DNA from: Stutzerimonas stutzeri
GTDB taxonomy: Bacteria > Pseudomonadota > Gammaproteobacteria > Pseudomonadales > Pseudomonadaceae
DNA length: 64,000 bases
Direction of reading: 5' to 3'
Assembly: GCF_009789555.1 (NCBI RefSeq)
Contig: NZ_CP046902.1
Location: forward strand, 3,178,001-3,242,000
In this document: piece after piece, positions 43,803 to 53,362 of the stretch
How positions within the stretch are numbered: position 1 is the stretch's first letter
Layout: every line of letters begins with the position of its first letter
The notes under the pieces: model-generated
What the model saw: the letters and a program-made list of their open reading frames with translations, nothing else
The model's database searches: none
What the model was told of the DNA's origin: nothing
Translations under genes and position numbers: made by a program

Positions 43803-46022
43803 TTATCGAGCAAGAGCGTCGGTGCCGAGCGCGTCGAGTAGCGCGTCGGCGAGGGTCTGGCTGGTGAAGGGTTTGGGCAATACGCGGAACTTGTAATCGG
43901 TGACGATGTGCTCCGTGTAACCGGTCGCCAATATGATCCGCAGGTCCGGGTACAGGCGTTGCGCGCTTTTGGCGAGCGCCACCCCGTCCAGTCGACCGGG
44001 CATCACGATATCGGACAGAAGCACATCGATGCGGGGCCGACTCGTGTCGGCCAATCTCGCCAGGGCTTGATCGGCATCTTGCGCCTCGTCGACCTGATAA
44101 CCCAATTCCTCGAGCATCGATACCACGACGTCGCGCACGTCGGCATCGTCATCGACCAGCAGCACCCGGGCCGTGCGGGCCGCACGTGCCAGCGACTCCA
44201 CCAGCGGAGCCGTCGCGAGCGCCTGGTGCTCGACGCGCGGCAGCACGAGGGTCACGCGGGTGCCCTCGCCGACTTCGCTCTCGATCGCAACGGTGCCCGC
44301 TGACTGACTAGCGAAGCCGTAGACCTGGGCAAGACCCAGTCCGGTACCTTGTCCAATTGCCTTGGTGGTGAAGAACGGCTCGCACGCTCGGACCACCACT
44401 GCCTTGCTCATTCCGCAGCCGTCATCGTTGATGTCGACACACAGGTACGCGCCGGCCGGCACGCCCAGCGGGTTGCCATGCGCGAACGTCTGACTATGAA
44501 GTCTGATCGTCAACCGGCCACCGTCGGGCATGGCGTCGCGTGCATTGATCGCGACGTTGAGGATGGCGAGTTCGCACTGCACCGGATCGACGGCGGTTGG
44601 CCAGGCGCCGTCTGGCAAATCGAGTTCCAGGACTACCCGATTGGGCAGGACGCCCGTCAGAAGCTCGCGCATGCTCAGAATAAGCGCACGCAGGTCAACC
44701 TGTTCGACATCGCCGGTGCGGCTTCGGCTGAAGGTCATCAGGTGGCGCGTAAGACGGGTAGCCCGCTGGGCCGACCGCTGGCAGGCCTCGATCGAGCGCT
44801 TGGCCCTGGGGTTCGTGCTCAGCATATCGGCAAGTTGCAATCCGACAGTCATGCTCTGCAGAAGGTTGTTGAACTCGTGTGAGATTCCGGCAGTCAGGTT
44901 GCCCAGCGCTTCGAGTTTCTGGCCCTGAAGCAGCGCCCGTTGGGAACGCTCAGCCTGTGCCACCGCCTCCTCTACTCGCTCGGCCATTTCCTGGCTCGAG
45001 CGATGGAGCGTCACGCTGGCGAGGGCCAGAGCCTGGGCAGTGCGGTCGGTTTCTTCTATGCCGGTGCGAGGCGCCTCGAACACCTCGCCGCGCGCCAACG
45101 CGCCGGCGGCTCGGTCGAGTGCTGCCAGAGGGCTTGTGATCGTGCGACCGACGGCAACAGCGAGCCCGATAGCCAGCGCCAGCACCGCGAGGATTCCTAG
45201 CGCAGCCGTCCCGATCGGGGCCAGCACGCTGGCGAGCAGGTCTTGCCTGGGGATCGCGATCAGTACGGTCCAGCCCGACGCTTCAGCGCGGCTAAAGAAG
45301 GTCACCACCTCCTGGCTGTCGCGCGTGACGGACCGTACCTTGCCATCGCGAACGTGCGACGCCTTCAGCTTGGCGACGAAGTCATCAGTAGCGGGCTCAC
45401 CCACGTGGCCGATCGGGTTGTGGCTGCGCGCGACGATGGTATGGGCTTGGTCGAGAATCACGCCTAGCCAGCGTTCCGGCAGCTCTTGTGCGTCCAGCAG
45501 TGCCGCCATGTCTGTGACCGGGAACTTCATGGTCAGGTAGTAACGGATACGACCGTCGCGTACGACTGGGCGGTGGATGGCCACGCTGTACGATTGGGTC
45601 ACCGGGTCGAGGAACATCGGACTGACGTCCAGCAGGCGAGCGTCTTCGAAGGCCGGGAGGCTTGGCGGCATAGACAACGGATCGCCGTAGGGATAATCCG
45701 AGTCGGCCAAGGGGATGCCGTCTGGATCGAAGATCGTCACACCCGCGCCGGTTGGCTGAACGGTCTGTTGCAGCCGGTCGTGAAATCCACGCAGGTCGCC
45801 GTTTATCAACGTCGGCGAGGCCGCGAGTGTGGTTACGATCGCTTCGTATCGTTCCAGCTCCCGGTCGACCGCCAGGGCGACCCCGCGGGCGGTCTCGTAC
45901 ATGCCTTGGTCGACCTGGGACGCCTGCGCCTTGTAAATCGAATAGGTCGCGTAAAACGCAAATGCAAGTGCCGGAGCAATGACGGCAATGACCAGCCAGA
46001 CCAGACGGGTGCGTATCGACAC
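43803..46022 (-). CDS. Hybrid sensor histidine kinase with C-terminal receiver
   Basis: The 739-residue protein has a first membrane helix at 7-28, a periplasmic dCache-like sensor to about 270, a second helix at about 275-295 (TAALGILAVLALAIGLAVAV), a HAMP-like segment, HisKA with the phosphorylated histidine in AGISHEFNNLLQSM near 380, and HATPase_c with NARDAMPDGG and GTGLGLAQVYGF. A receiver domain closes it, with VLLVDDDADVRD and the phospho-accepting aspartate in LLSDIVMPG. A periplasmic small molecule is the probable signal. No separate output regulator is adjacent. Confidence 0.93.
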   Translation of the reverse strand: MSIRTRLVWLVIAVIAPALAFAFYATYSIYKAQASQVDQGMYETARGVALAVDRELERYEAIVTTLAASPTLINGDLRGFHDRLQQTVQPTGAGVTIFDPDGIPLADSDYPYGDPLSMPPSLPAFEDARLLDVSPMFLDPVTQSYSVAIHRPVVRDGRIRYYLTMKFPVTDMAALLDAQELPERWLGVILDQAHTIVARSHNPIGHVGEPATDDFVAKLKASHVRDGKVRSVTRDSQEVVTFFSRAEASGWTVLIAIPRQDLLASVLAPIGTAALGILAVLALAIGLAVAVGRTITSPLAALDRAAGALARGEVFEAPRTGIEETDRTAQALALASVTLHRSSQEMAERVEEAVAQAERSQRALLQGQKLEALGNLTAGISHEFNNLLQSMTVGLQLADMLSTNPRAKRSIEACQRSAQRATRLTRHLMTFSRSRTGDVEQVDLRALILSMRELLTGVLPNRVVLELDLPDGAWPTAVDPVQCELAILNVAINARDAMPDGGRLTIRLHSQTFAHGNPLGVPAGAYLCVDINDDGCGMSKAVVVRACEPFFTTKAIGQGTGLGLAQVYGFASQSAGTVAIESEVGEGTRVTLVLPRVEHQALATAPLVESLARAARTARVLLVDDDADVRDVVVSMLEELGYQVDEAQDADQALARLADTSRPRIDVLLSDIVMPGRLDGVALAKSAQRLYPDLRIILATGYTEHIVTDYKFRVLPKPFTSQTLADALLDALGTDALAR

Positions 46023-46167
46023 AAAAATAGAATCCTAGATCAAGGCCCATCGGCTGAGTGAGGCCTCGTTGGGCCTACGGCTCGCCGGAGTCAGTAAGCG
46101 GTTACAGGAAACAGCGATCAGGTCAGCCTTGCCAATGGCAGGCATAACCGCAACACACTCAGACAAC

Positions 46168-47484
46168 CTACCGCCCTCCATCGGACAGCCGCCGGGCTCT
46201 CGTCCTGGAAGACGCTGCATGGAGCACGCCGCCGACGGCCAGCATGATACTGGCACGAAGCCATGTTTCGGCGCTTTGCTGTAACAGAAGCAGTGCACAG
46301 GAGGCCAGTGCCAGCACTGGGAAAATCCAATGCACCTTGAAATGGTCATGGTCGACGTGATCACGCTTGAGTACCAGCACCGCCAGATTCGTGCTGATGA
46401 ATACGAACAGCAGGAGCAGCACCACGGTTTCGGCCAGGACCGCCAAGGTACTGGTGAACGTCAGCGCAATCGCAACGGCGGTAGTACCGAGGATGGCGAC
46501 TCCAGGCGTCCGTCGGCGCGGCAGCACTCGCCCGATGACCGCTGGCAGCAACCCCTGACGCGCCATACCGTAGGCCAGGCGGCTTGCCATGATCATGGTG
46601 AGCAGCGCCCCGTTGGCTACCGCGATCAGCGCGATGAGCGCGAACCACTGGGTCGGCACGCCGAGCCCTGAGGCCGAAACGACCTCCATCAAAGGCGCAT
46701 CGGCGGTTTTCAGTACATCGTCGGGCAGTACCAGCGCGGCCCCCACGCCAACCAGCAGATAGACGGCCCCGGTGATAAGCAACGCACCGAACAGCGCGCG
46801 CGGATAGACCTTGCTGACGTCCCGCACTTCTTCAGCGAGGTTCGCCGATGTTTCGAACCCGACGAACGAATAGAAGGCGAGCAGCGACGCACCCAGCACC
46901 GAGGTGGCGGTCACCGCCGAATCCCCGTCCAACAGCTGCGCGAAACGCCCTTCTCCACCCGCGACGAACCATCCTGCCGCCACGATGACGATGACCAGGC
47001 CGCTGAGTTCGATGACTGTCATCACAAGATTCGCGCTGAGCGCTTCCTTGATGCCTCGGGCATTGAGCACGCCCACGACGACCAGGAAGCCGAGGCAAAC
47101 CCAAGCGGGCGACCAGTCCACCAATGCCTGCAGATAGCCGCCAGCAAACGCGACCGCAAGTCCCGCCGCGCTGGTGACACCGGCAGCCAACATGGAAAAT
47201 CCCACCAGGAACGACACCCACGGCTTGCCGAACGCCTTCTCGGCGTATAGCGCAGCGCCGCCCGCCCTCGGATACTTGGTGACCAGCTCGGCGTAGGAAG
47301 CAGCGGTCAGCAACGCAAACAGGAGCGCGATCAGCAGCGGAGCCCATATGAGCCCACCGACCCGCCCGGCGATAGTTCCCGCAAGGGCGTAGACCCCAGC
47401 GCCGAGGACGTCGCCCAGGATGAAGATCATCAGCATTGGGGTCGTGACCACCCGCTTGAGCGGGTCTGTGTCATTGCTGGCCAA
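46168..47484 (-). CDS. APC-family amino acid/polyamine permease
   Basis: The protein has about 12 membrane helices. The APC start PLKRVVTTPMLMIFILGDVLGAGVYALAG is the first recognisable part, with the conserved G-x-G-x-Y segment. The reading frame is open to an ATG at 47691, but the extra residues are Arg-rich and unlike any permease, so I place the start at a TTG at 47484 just before SNDTDPLK; this start is uncertain. Other features are YSFVGFETSANLAEEVRD near residue 220 and ASRLAYGMARQG near 310. The substrate is not clear. It lies 145 bp upstream of the hybrid kinase on the same strand. Confidence 0.85.
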   Translation of the reverse strand: MASNDTDPLKRVVTTPMLMIFILGDVLGAGVYALAGTIAGRVGGLIWAPLLIALLFALLTAASYAELVTKYPRAGGAALYAEKAFGKPWVSFLVGFSMLAAGVTSAAGLAVAFAGGYLQALVDWSPAWVCLGFLVVVGVLNARGIKEALSANLVMTVIELSGLVIVIVAAGWFVAGGEGRFAQLLDGDSAVTATSVLGASLLAFYSFVGFETSANLAEEVRDVSKVYPRALFGALLITGAVYLLVGVGAALVLPDDVLKTADAPLMEVVSASGLGVPTQWFALIALIAVANGALLTMIMASRLAYGMARQGLLPAVIGRVLPRRRTPGVAILGTTAVAIALTFTSTLAVLAETVVLLLLFVFISTNLAVLVLKRDHVDHDHFKVHWIFPVLALASCALLLLQQSAETWLRASIMLAVGGVLHAASSRTRARRLSDGGR

Positions 47485-47723
47485 GGGCTCGTTCCGGAAG
47501 CAGTGCAAGGGTTCTGCTTTGAGCGTCGCGGCACCCGGATCGTTCTCGCGGCGAGTACTAAACCGAGGGTTTTGATCGGCCCCCCGACACCGGGCGCCGC
47601 CGCTTGATATGAAAAGCAGAGGCAGGTTCAACCGCCTGGGTGCTATTCGCCGAGCGCTTTCAACGATTCGCCCGCCCTTCGTACGGCGCAAGGTTCGACG
47701 CCCCGATGCCGCGATATCGCGCC

Positions 47724-49469
47724 CTAGGTCGACGGAGCCGAGGCTGCCGTCCCACGGCCGGCGGGCATCGCCTGAATGCCCACGGTGGTAATACGGCCAT
47801 GTAGCTGCTCGCGAACGATCAGCAGCGCCGATCCTGCTGTGAGCTCAGCGCCGGGGCTGTCGTTGCCGTGTAGGGCTTGCTTCAGCAACTGGTCCAATGT
47901 TTCTCCTTTATCCGCAGCCAGATCGATGCCGTAGGAGTTCCATATATCCTCGACCTTGGTGCTGCCCTTCAGCCTGAGCTCAAGATCCGGCAAATCGTTC
48001 CTCGAGGCTTCTACCGCTTGCGAAAAAACCGAATCGACGAATACCTGATTGATCGGCTTTAGCACGACAAACAGGTGATCGCCGGCTTCCAGCCGGGTCG
48101 ATCCGCGCGGAGGTATGACGGCAGAGCCACGTGTGACCATTGCGACGACGACGCCTTCGGGCAGAGCCATCTGTGAAAGCAGCCTGCCGGCAGCGCGTGC
48201 ATCGCTGCCAAGCGTATATTCGACTATTTCCGCGTCGACATCTTGCAGCGATGAAATCTCCAGAGTGGCGGCAGGCGCTGCTGGTGGCTTCTCCGTCAAA
48301 CCAAGCTTGCGTGCAACGAGCGCAAGCGTGGACCCCTGGACAGTAGCCGAAAGCAATACCACGAAGAACACCACGTTAAAAATAAGCGGCGCGTTGGGCA
48401 GGCCAAAGAGCAACGGAAAGATCGCAAGAATGATCGGCACTGATCCGCGCAGGCCGACCCAGGAGACAAGCGCTGTTTCCCTGAGATTGAAACCGAACAG
48501 TGCCAGCAGCGGAGCAACCGCCAGCGGCCTCGCAATCAGAACCAGCACCATCGCGATGACCAGGCCCTCGAACCAGACCTCCAGCAGCGAAACCGGATCG
48601 ACCAGCAAACCCAGCACAACGAACATGGTGATCTGGCTGAGCCAAGCCAGGCCGTCCATGAAGAGAAATGTACTGCGTTGGAAAACGAATTTCTGATTAC
48701 CGATCATGACGCCGGCGACAAAAATGGCTAGAAACCCGCTGCCTCCAAGATTGGCCGAGATCCCGTAGGCCAATAGTCCACCGGCTGCGACGAGTACGGG
48801 ATACAAACCCGTCGCGACCAACTTGATCCTGCTCAGCAGCCTGAGCACCGACCAACCGACGCCGAGCCCCACCAGCGCCCCCACGCCCATCTGCATCAGG
48901 AACAGTCGGAGAAGGCCCCACCCTAGCGGCATGCCGTTGACCAGGACTTCCAGCAGACCCACCGTCAGGAATATCGCCATTGGATCGTTGGAGGCGCTTT
49001 CGATCTCGAGTACCGACTTCAAGCGCTGATTGATATGGATTCCGGCATTTCGCAGAAGCGAGAACACCGCCGCCGCATCGGTTGACCCGATGATCGCCCC
49101 CAGCAGCATGCCTTCCAGAACAGGAAGACCGAGCATCCAGGACGCAGCCAGACCCGCAATCGCAGCCGTGACGAGAACGCCAACCGTGGCGAGCAGCGAA
49201 GCTGGCTTCCAGACCCTCTTGATGGACGAAACGGGTGTTTGAAGGCCACCGTCGAACAAGATCAGCGCCAAGGCGAGCGTTCCGAGCGCGTGCGCAGCCA
49301 CCGCATTGTCGAAAACGATGCCACCGATTCCGTTCTCGCCGGCGAGCATACCGGTGATCAGGAACAACACCAGAACGGGTAGACCCAGCCGGGCCGAAAT
49401 CTTGCTGGAAAGCACCCCTAGTAAAATGAGGACAGCGGCGAGAAGCAGCAACTTGTCAATCGTGAACAC
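47724..49469 (-). CDS. cvrA: K+/H+ antiporter, CvrA/NhaP2 type
   Basis: The 581-residue protein has an N-terminal CPA1 exchanger domain (about 12 helices, residues 1-390) with GSTDAAAVFSLLRNAGI and ESASNDPMAIFLTVG, the conserved Asp motifs of proton antiporters. A cytoplasmic TrkA-C-like domain follows (EIVEYTLGSDARAAG to GDHLFVVLKP), then a CorC/HlyC-like tail. This three-part layout and length match CvrA (NhaP2), which exports K+ in exchange for protons. Growth role is likely in osmotic or alkaline adjustment. Confidence 0.92.
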   Translation of the reverse strand: MFTIDKLLLLAAVLILLGVLSSKISARLGLPVLVLFLITGMLAGENGIGGIVFDNAVAAHALGTLALALILFDGGLQTPVSSIKRVWKPASLLATVGVLVTAAIAGLAASWMLGLPVLEGMLLGAIIGSTDAAAVFSLLRNAGIHINQRLKSVLEIESASNDPMAIFLTVGLLEVLVNGMPLGWGLLRLFLMQMGVGALVGLGVGWSVLRLLSRIKLVATGLYPVLVAAGGLLAYGISANLGGSGFLAIFVAGVMIGNQKFVFQRSTFLFMDGLAWLSQITMFVVLGLLVDPVSLLEVWFEGLVIAMVLVLIARPLAVAPLLALFGFNLRETALVSWVGLRGSVPIILAIFPLLFGLPNAPLIFNVVFFVVLLSATVQGSTLALVARKLGLTEKPPAAPAATLEISSLQDVDAEIVEYTLGSDARAAGRLLSQMALPEGVVVAMVTRGSAVIPPRGSTRLEAGDHLFVVLKPINQVFVDSVFSQAVEASRNDLPDLELRLKGSTKVEDIWNSYGIDLAADKGETLDQLLKQALHGNDSPGAELTAGSALLIVREQLHGRITTVGIQAMPAGRGTAASAPST

Positions 49470-49752
49470 GGTTGATCCTTATAGTCATCCCCCCAGCACG
49501 ATCGGTTCGGCAAGGTTGAGGTGTTGATATGACGGCGTCGGGCACACAAGCGCAAGCAAGCGCGGCGTCGGATGCAGCCGCCCTGCCCGCCCAGCCGTCG
49601 AAGCGGCGCTCTACCTGTGTACCGTTCGATAACCGAAAGTCCGATCGATTTCATCCGAGATGTTGCGAGGCATTACCTGGGCTTCGCGGACCTGACGGGA
49701 TCGGCTGCATCAGGCCTTTCTACAGTTTGAATCTAAAGCAGACGGACCGACT
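49470..49752. other. Non-coding scar region
   Basis: This stretch between cvrA and the transposase fragment has no gene I can support. Small open frames lack ribosome sites. It is probably debris of insertions or deletions, given the two gene remnants just downstream. Confidence 0.5.
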
Positions 49753-49884
49753 CATCCTCCCGGCAATGCCATAGGCGGTGTCGCCGATAAGGCGTTCCGG
49801 CATGAGGTCGAACTGCGCCTCGACACGCTCGACCATCGTCCTGGTCGAGTCGATGAGAAAGAGATACGCAGTCTTGGGTGTACC
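49753..49884 (-). pseudogene. Transposase remnant, IS1182-like
   Basis: A 44-residue stretch including STRTMVERVEAQFDLMPERLIGDTAYG matches the region around the catalytic aspartate of IS1182-type DDE transposases as I recall them. The start and end of the transposase are missing, and the part before STRTM appears joined by deletion. No terminal repeats are visible. Confidence 0.65.
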
Positions 49885-49950
49885 AATAGCCCGCTGTCTG
49901 CCTGCTCGCGACATGAGCGGTTGCGCCAAAGACGGTTGGTTTCGGCCTCT

Positions 49951-50002
49951 TTTTAAAGATCGAATAGTTATAAATAAATTATTATTTATTCTTTTTATTT
50001 AT
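49951..50002. promoter_or_regulatory. AT-rich block upstream of lsfA remnant and ssu operon
   Basis: About 50 bp with almost no G or C in otherwise GC-rich DNA. It contains TATAAA-like elements and may be the original promoter/CysB region of lsfA-ssu; the regulator is inferred from known sulfur-starvation genes. Confidence 0.4.
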
Positions 50003-50058
50003 CTGCCGTCTTGAGCATAGTGGGTTCCACGCAAGTCAGCGGCACAGAGCAGGCAACC

Positions 50059-50192
50059 ATGAACGACCTCATTCACCCGAACGCCAACGACACCCTGACG
50101 GTGCGCTCGCTGTTCGTCATCAGCAGCGCTTTCCGAAGGGCTACCGTGCGGTGAAGCCCTATCTGCGCCTTACTCCACAACCCAATCGTTGA
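50059..50192 (+). pseudogene. lsfA: Internally deleted lsfA (1-Cys peroxiredoxin) remnant
   Basis: From 50061 the frame encodes NDLIHPNANDTLTVRSLFVI, the mid-region of LsfA/Prx6 proteins. About three bases later, in another frame, comes RFPKGYRAVKPYLRLTPQPN, the LsfA C-terminus, ending at a TGA at 50190-50192. The N-terminal half with the catalytic cysteine and the segment between the two pieces are gone. In Pseudomonas lsfA typically lies just upstream of ssuE, exactly where this scar is. The ATG at 50059 is fortuitous. Confidence 0.85.
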
Positions 50193-50212
50193 TCAGTAAA
50201 AGGATTTCTCAC

Positions 50213-50806
50213 ATGTTGGTTGTCTCTCTCGCCGGTAGCCCCAGCCAGCGCTCGCGCTCCGGCGTGTTGCTGGATTTCGCCAGCGATTGGTTGCGCCAAC
50301 GTGGCACCGAAGTCGTGAGCTATGGCGTGCGCGATTTCGATGCAGAAGATCTGCTGCATGCCCGCTTCGACAGCCCACTGGTGCAGCGTTTTGCCGGGCA
50401 TGTCGAAGCGGCTGACGGTCTGCTGATCGCGACGCCGATATACAAGGCGTCGTTTTCCGGGGCTCTAAAAGCCTTGCTGGACCTGTTGCCCGAGCGCGCC
50501 CTGGCGCACAAGGTCGTATTGCCGATGGCCTCTGGCGGTAGCGTGGCGCATATGTTGGCAGTGGACTATGCACTCAAGCCCGTGCTGGCCGCGCTCAAGG
50601 CGCAGGAAATGCTGCACGGCGTATACGCAGTCGATGCGCAGATCAGCTACGCCGACGGCACGCGGCTGCCCAGCCTTGCGCCTGAATTGACCGAGCGTCT
50701 GCTCGAGTCGCTTGAGCAGCTATACGCAGCCCTTGCTCGGCGTCACCAGCCGCTCGATCCGAAGTTGTTGCATACAAGCCTGACCAGCGCGCGCTGGAGT
50801 ATTTGA
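50213..50806 (+). CDS. ssuE: NADPH-dependent FMN reductase, alkanesulfonate system
   Basis: From the ATG at 50213 (AAAGGA site) the product is 197 residues. It is a flavodoxin-like FMN reductase: VSLAGSPSQRSRSGVLLDFA at the N-terminus binds the FMN phosphate, and ATPIYKASFSGALKALLDLLP holds the family's middle motif. SsuE supplies reduced FMN to the monooxygenase SsuD. It is the first intact gene of ssuEADCBF, directly after the lsfA remnant, and is followed by a 186-bp gap before ssuA. Confidence 0.95.
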   Translation: MLVVSLAGSPSQRSRSGVLLDFASDWLRQRGTEVVSYGVRDFDAEDLLHARFDSPLVQRFAGHVEAADGLLIATPIYKASFSGALKALLDLLPERALAHKVVLPMASGGSVAHMLAVDYALKPVLAALKAQEMLHGVYAVDAQISYADGTRLPSLAPELTERLLESLEQLYAALARRHQPLDPKLLHTSLTSARWSI

Positions 50807-50992
50807 GAAATAGCGCCAAGCGACAAAAGTTAGAGGTACAAACCACCGAGCAACACTCGACAAGTTGATCGCACCGCAAGCCTCCGCGTGATGGCTTGTC
50901 GCTTGAAACCTGTCGCCAAACCCAAAGCCTTACTCGCCCGCCAACGGGCAAGCAGGTCGTGAACCCAACTCAAGACTGTCAAGGAGAGTGCC

Positions 50993-51976
50993 ATGCGCAC
51001 AAACACCTTGCGTCGAGGACTGGTCGCCCTGTTTGCTGCGGCCATTTCTTTCGGCGCCATTACTCACGCTCAGGCCCAGTCGAAGCAGGCGAACGTCCTG
51101 CGTATCGGCTATCAGAAGTACGGCACGCTGGTGCTGCTCAAGGCACGCGGCACCCTGGAACAGCGGCTGGTAGATCAGGGCTTCGAGGTTCGCTGGACCG
51201 AGTTTCCCGGTGGCCCGCAATTGCTCGAAGGGCTCAACGTCGGCTCCATCGACTTTGGCGTGACCGGTGAAACGCCGCCGGTGTTCGCCCAGGCGGCCGG
51301 GGCTGACTTGCTCTATGTGGCCTACGAACCCGCGGCGCCCTCCGGGGAAGCGATCCTGGTGCCCAAGGATTCGCCGATCCGCTCGCTGAGCGAGCTCAAG
51401 GGCAAGAAGATCGCGCTCAACAAGGGCTCCAATGTGCATTACCTATTGGTGCGCGCACTGGAGTCTGCCGGGCTGAAGTACAGCGACATTCAGCCGGTGT
51501 ACCTGCCGCCGGCCGATGCCCGCGCTGCCTTCGAGCGCGGCAGCGTTGATGCCTGGGTGATCTGGGATCCCTTCCAGGCCGCCGCCGAGGAGCAATTGCA
51601 GGCACGCACGCTGCGTGACGGCCAGGGACTGGTAAGCAACCACCAGTTCTATCTGGCAGCGCGTCCCTTCGCTGAAGACCATCCGAAAGTAGTTGCCACG
51701 CTGATCGAGGAAATCCGCGATATCGGCCACTGGGTCGAGGGCAACATTGATGAGGCGACATCCCAGGTGGCGCCTTTGCTCGGTCTGTCCAGCGAGATCA
51801 CCCGCAAGGCCGTAATTCGTCAGGGCTATGGCGCCAAGCCGATCGATGCGGTGGTAGTGCGGGCGCAGCAGGACATCGCCGACACCTTCACCACGCTCCG
51901 GCTTATTCCGAAGAAGCTCGTCATTCAGGACGTGATCTGGACGGCGCCAAAGAGCATCGCCCAATACGCGGAATAA
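50993..51976 (+). CDS. ssuA: Sulfonate ABC transporter binding protein
   Basis: The 327-residue product starts after AAGGAGAG and has a signal peptide ending HAQAQS. The mature part is the SsuA/NMT1-type fold: LRIGYQKYGTLVLLKARGTLEQ, FPGGPQLLEGLNVGSIDFG, and GSNVHYLLVRALESAGL. It collects aliphatic sulfonates in the periplasm for SsuBC. Order ssuE-A-D-C-B-F matches Pseudomonas. Expression is expected under sulfate limitation. Confidence 0.95.
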   Translation: MRTNTLRRGLVALFAAAISFGAITHAQAQSKQANVLRIGYQKYGTLVLLKARGTLEQRLVDQGFEVRWTEFPGGPQLLEGLNVGSIDFGVTGETPPVFAQAAGADLLYVAYEPAAPSGEAILVPKDSPIRSLSELKGKKIALNKGSNVHYLLVRALESAGLKYSDIQPVYLPPADARAAFERGSVDAWVIWDPFQAAAEEQLQARTLRDGQGLVSNHQFYLAARPFAEDHPKVVATLIEEIRDIGHWVEGNIDEATSQVAPLLGLSSEITRKAVIRQGYGAKPIDAVVVRAQQDIADTFTTLRLIPKKLVIQDVIWTAPKSIAQYAE

Positions 51977-52030
51977 ACGTCATCCAACCCTGGTTCGCTG
52001 CGGCGAGCCTATCGATTCGGAGCCATATTC

Positions 52031-53179
52031 ATGAGCTTGAACATATTCTGGTTTCTGCCCACCCACGGTGACGGCAAGTACTTGGGCACCGCCGAAGGCG
52101 CCCGTGCTGTCGATCACGGTTATCTCTCCCAGATCGCCCAGGCTGCAGACCGCCTCGGCTATGGCGGTGTGCTGATCCCTACTGGTCGCTCCTGCGAAGA
52201 CTCCTGGCTGGTAGCGGCCTCCCTGATTCCGTTGACGCAGAACCTGAAATTCCTGGTGGCCCTGCGGCCCGGCATCATCTCGCCAACGGTGGCGGCACGC
52301 CAGGCGGCAACCCTTGACCGGCTGTCCAATGGCCGTGCGCTGTTCAACCTGGTCACCGGCGGTGATCCGGATGAGCTGGCCGGCGATGGGCTGAACCTCA
52401 GCCACGCCGAGCGCTATGAAGCATCTGTGGAGTTCACCCGCATCTGGCGGCGGGTGCTGGAGGGCGAATCGGTCGACTACCGGGGCAAGCATCTGCAGGT
52501 CAAAGGCGCCAAGCTGCTCTATCCGCCGATCCAGCAGCCGCGTCCTCCGCTGTATTTCGGCGGCTCCTCCGAAGCGGCCCACGAACTGGCCGGCGAGCAG
52601 GTCGAGCTATATCTCACCTGGGGCGAGCCATTGGAGGCAGTGGCAGAGAAAATCGCTGACGTACGTGCCCGCGCGGCTCGTCATGGCCGCACGGTGCGGT
52701 TCGGCATCCGCCTGCATGTGATCGTGCGCGAGACGAACGATGAAGCCTGGGCTGCCGCCGACAGGCTGATCAGCCATCTCGATGACGACACCATCGATAA
52801 GGCGCAGGCCTCGCTGGCGCGCTTCGATTCGGTTGGTCAACAGCGCATGGCGGCACTGCATGGCGGCGATCGCGCCAGGTTGGTGGTGGCGCCGAATCTC
52901 TGGGCCGGGGTCGGGCTGGTGAGAGGCGGGGCTGGCACTGCACTGGTAGGCGACGGACCGACGGTGGCCGCGCGCGTGAAGGAATACGCCGACCTTGGTA
53001 TCGACACCTTCATTTTTTCTGGCTACCCGCACCTTGAAGAAGCTTATCGGGTTGCCGAACTGCTCTTCCCGCATCTCGACATCGCTCAGCCCGAGCGCCC
53101 AGCGAGCCGCGGTTATGTCAGCCCGTTCGGCGAGATGATCTCCAGCGACATCCTGCCGAAAGCGGCCGCGGCGAGCTGA
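52031..53179 (+). CDS. ssuD: FMNH2-dependent alkanesulfonate monooxygenase
   Basis: The 382-residue luciferase-like enzyme has FWFLPTHGDGKYLG at the N-terminus, LRPGIISPTVAARQAATLDRLSNGR near residue 77, LVTGGDPDELAGDG and FIFSGYPHLEEAYRVAELLFPHL near the end. It cleaves C1 and longer alkanesulfonates to aldehyde and sulfite with O2 and FMNH2 from SsuE. Length and motifs are standard. A palindromic element separates it from ssuC. Confidence 0.97.
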   Translation: MSLNIFWFLPTHGDGKYLGTAEGARAVDHGYLSQIAQAADRLGYGGVLIPTGRSCEDSWLVAASLIPLTQNLKFLVALRPGIISPTVAARQAATLDRLSNGRALFNLVTGGDPDELAGDGLNLSHAERYEASVEFTRIWRRVLEGESVDYRGKHLQVKGAKLLYPPIQQPRPPLYFGGSSEAAHELAGEQVELYLTWGEPLEAVAEKIADVRARAARHGRTVRFGIRLHVIVRETNDEAWAAADRLISHLDDDTIDKAQASLARFDSVGQQRMAALHGGDRARLVVAPNLWAGVGLVRGGAGTALVGDGPTVAARVKEYADLGIDTFIFSGYPHLEEAYRVAELLFPHLDIAQPERPASRGYVSPFGEMISSDILPKAAAAS

Positions 53180-53192
53180 GTGCAGCATCGTA

Positions 53193-53248
53193 GGGTGGGC
53201 GTTAGTCACCGCCGTGGCACCAGGCCATTGGTGGACTGAAGCCCACCC
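53193..53248. repeat. Extragenic palindrome, GGGTGGGC type
   Basis: GGGTGGGC at 53193-53200 and GCCCACCC at 53241-53248 flank an imperfectly paired 40-base interior. The right half reads in reverse as GGGTGGGCTTCAGTCCACC. It is related to the element at 21291 and interrupts the ssuD-ssuC spacer of about 180 bp. Confidence 0.65.
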
Positions 53249-53362
53249 AACGATTTGCAGGGCCCGTCTGTTGTCGTCGGCCCGGCGAAACAGCGAGCCG
53301 TTGGTTAAAGCGAACAGTTGCAAACGTTACGTCGATGAACTCACGAAAATATGGGGCAAACC

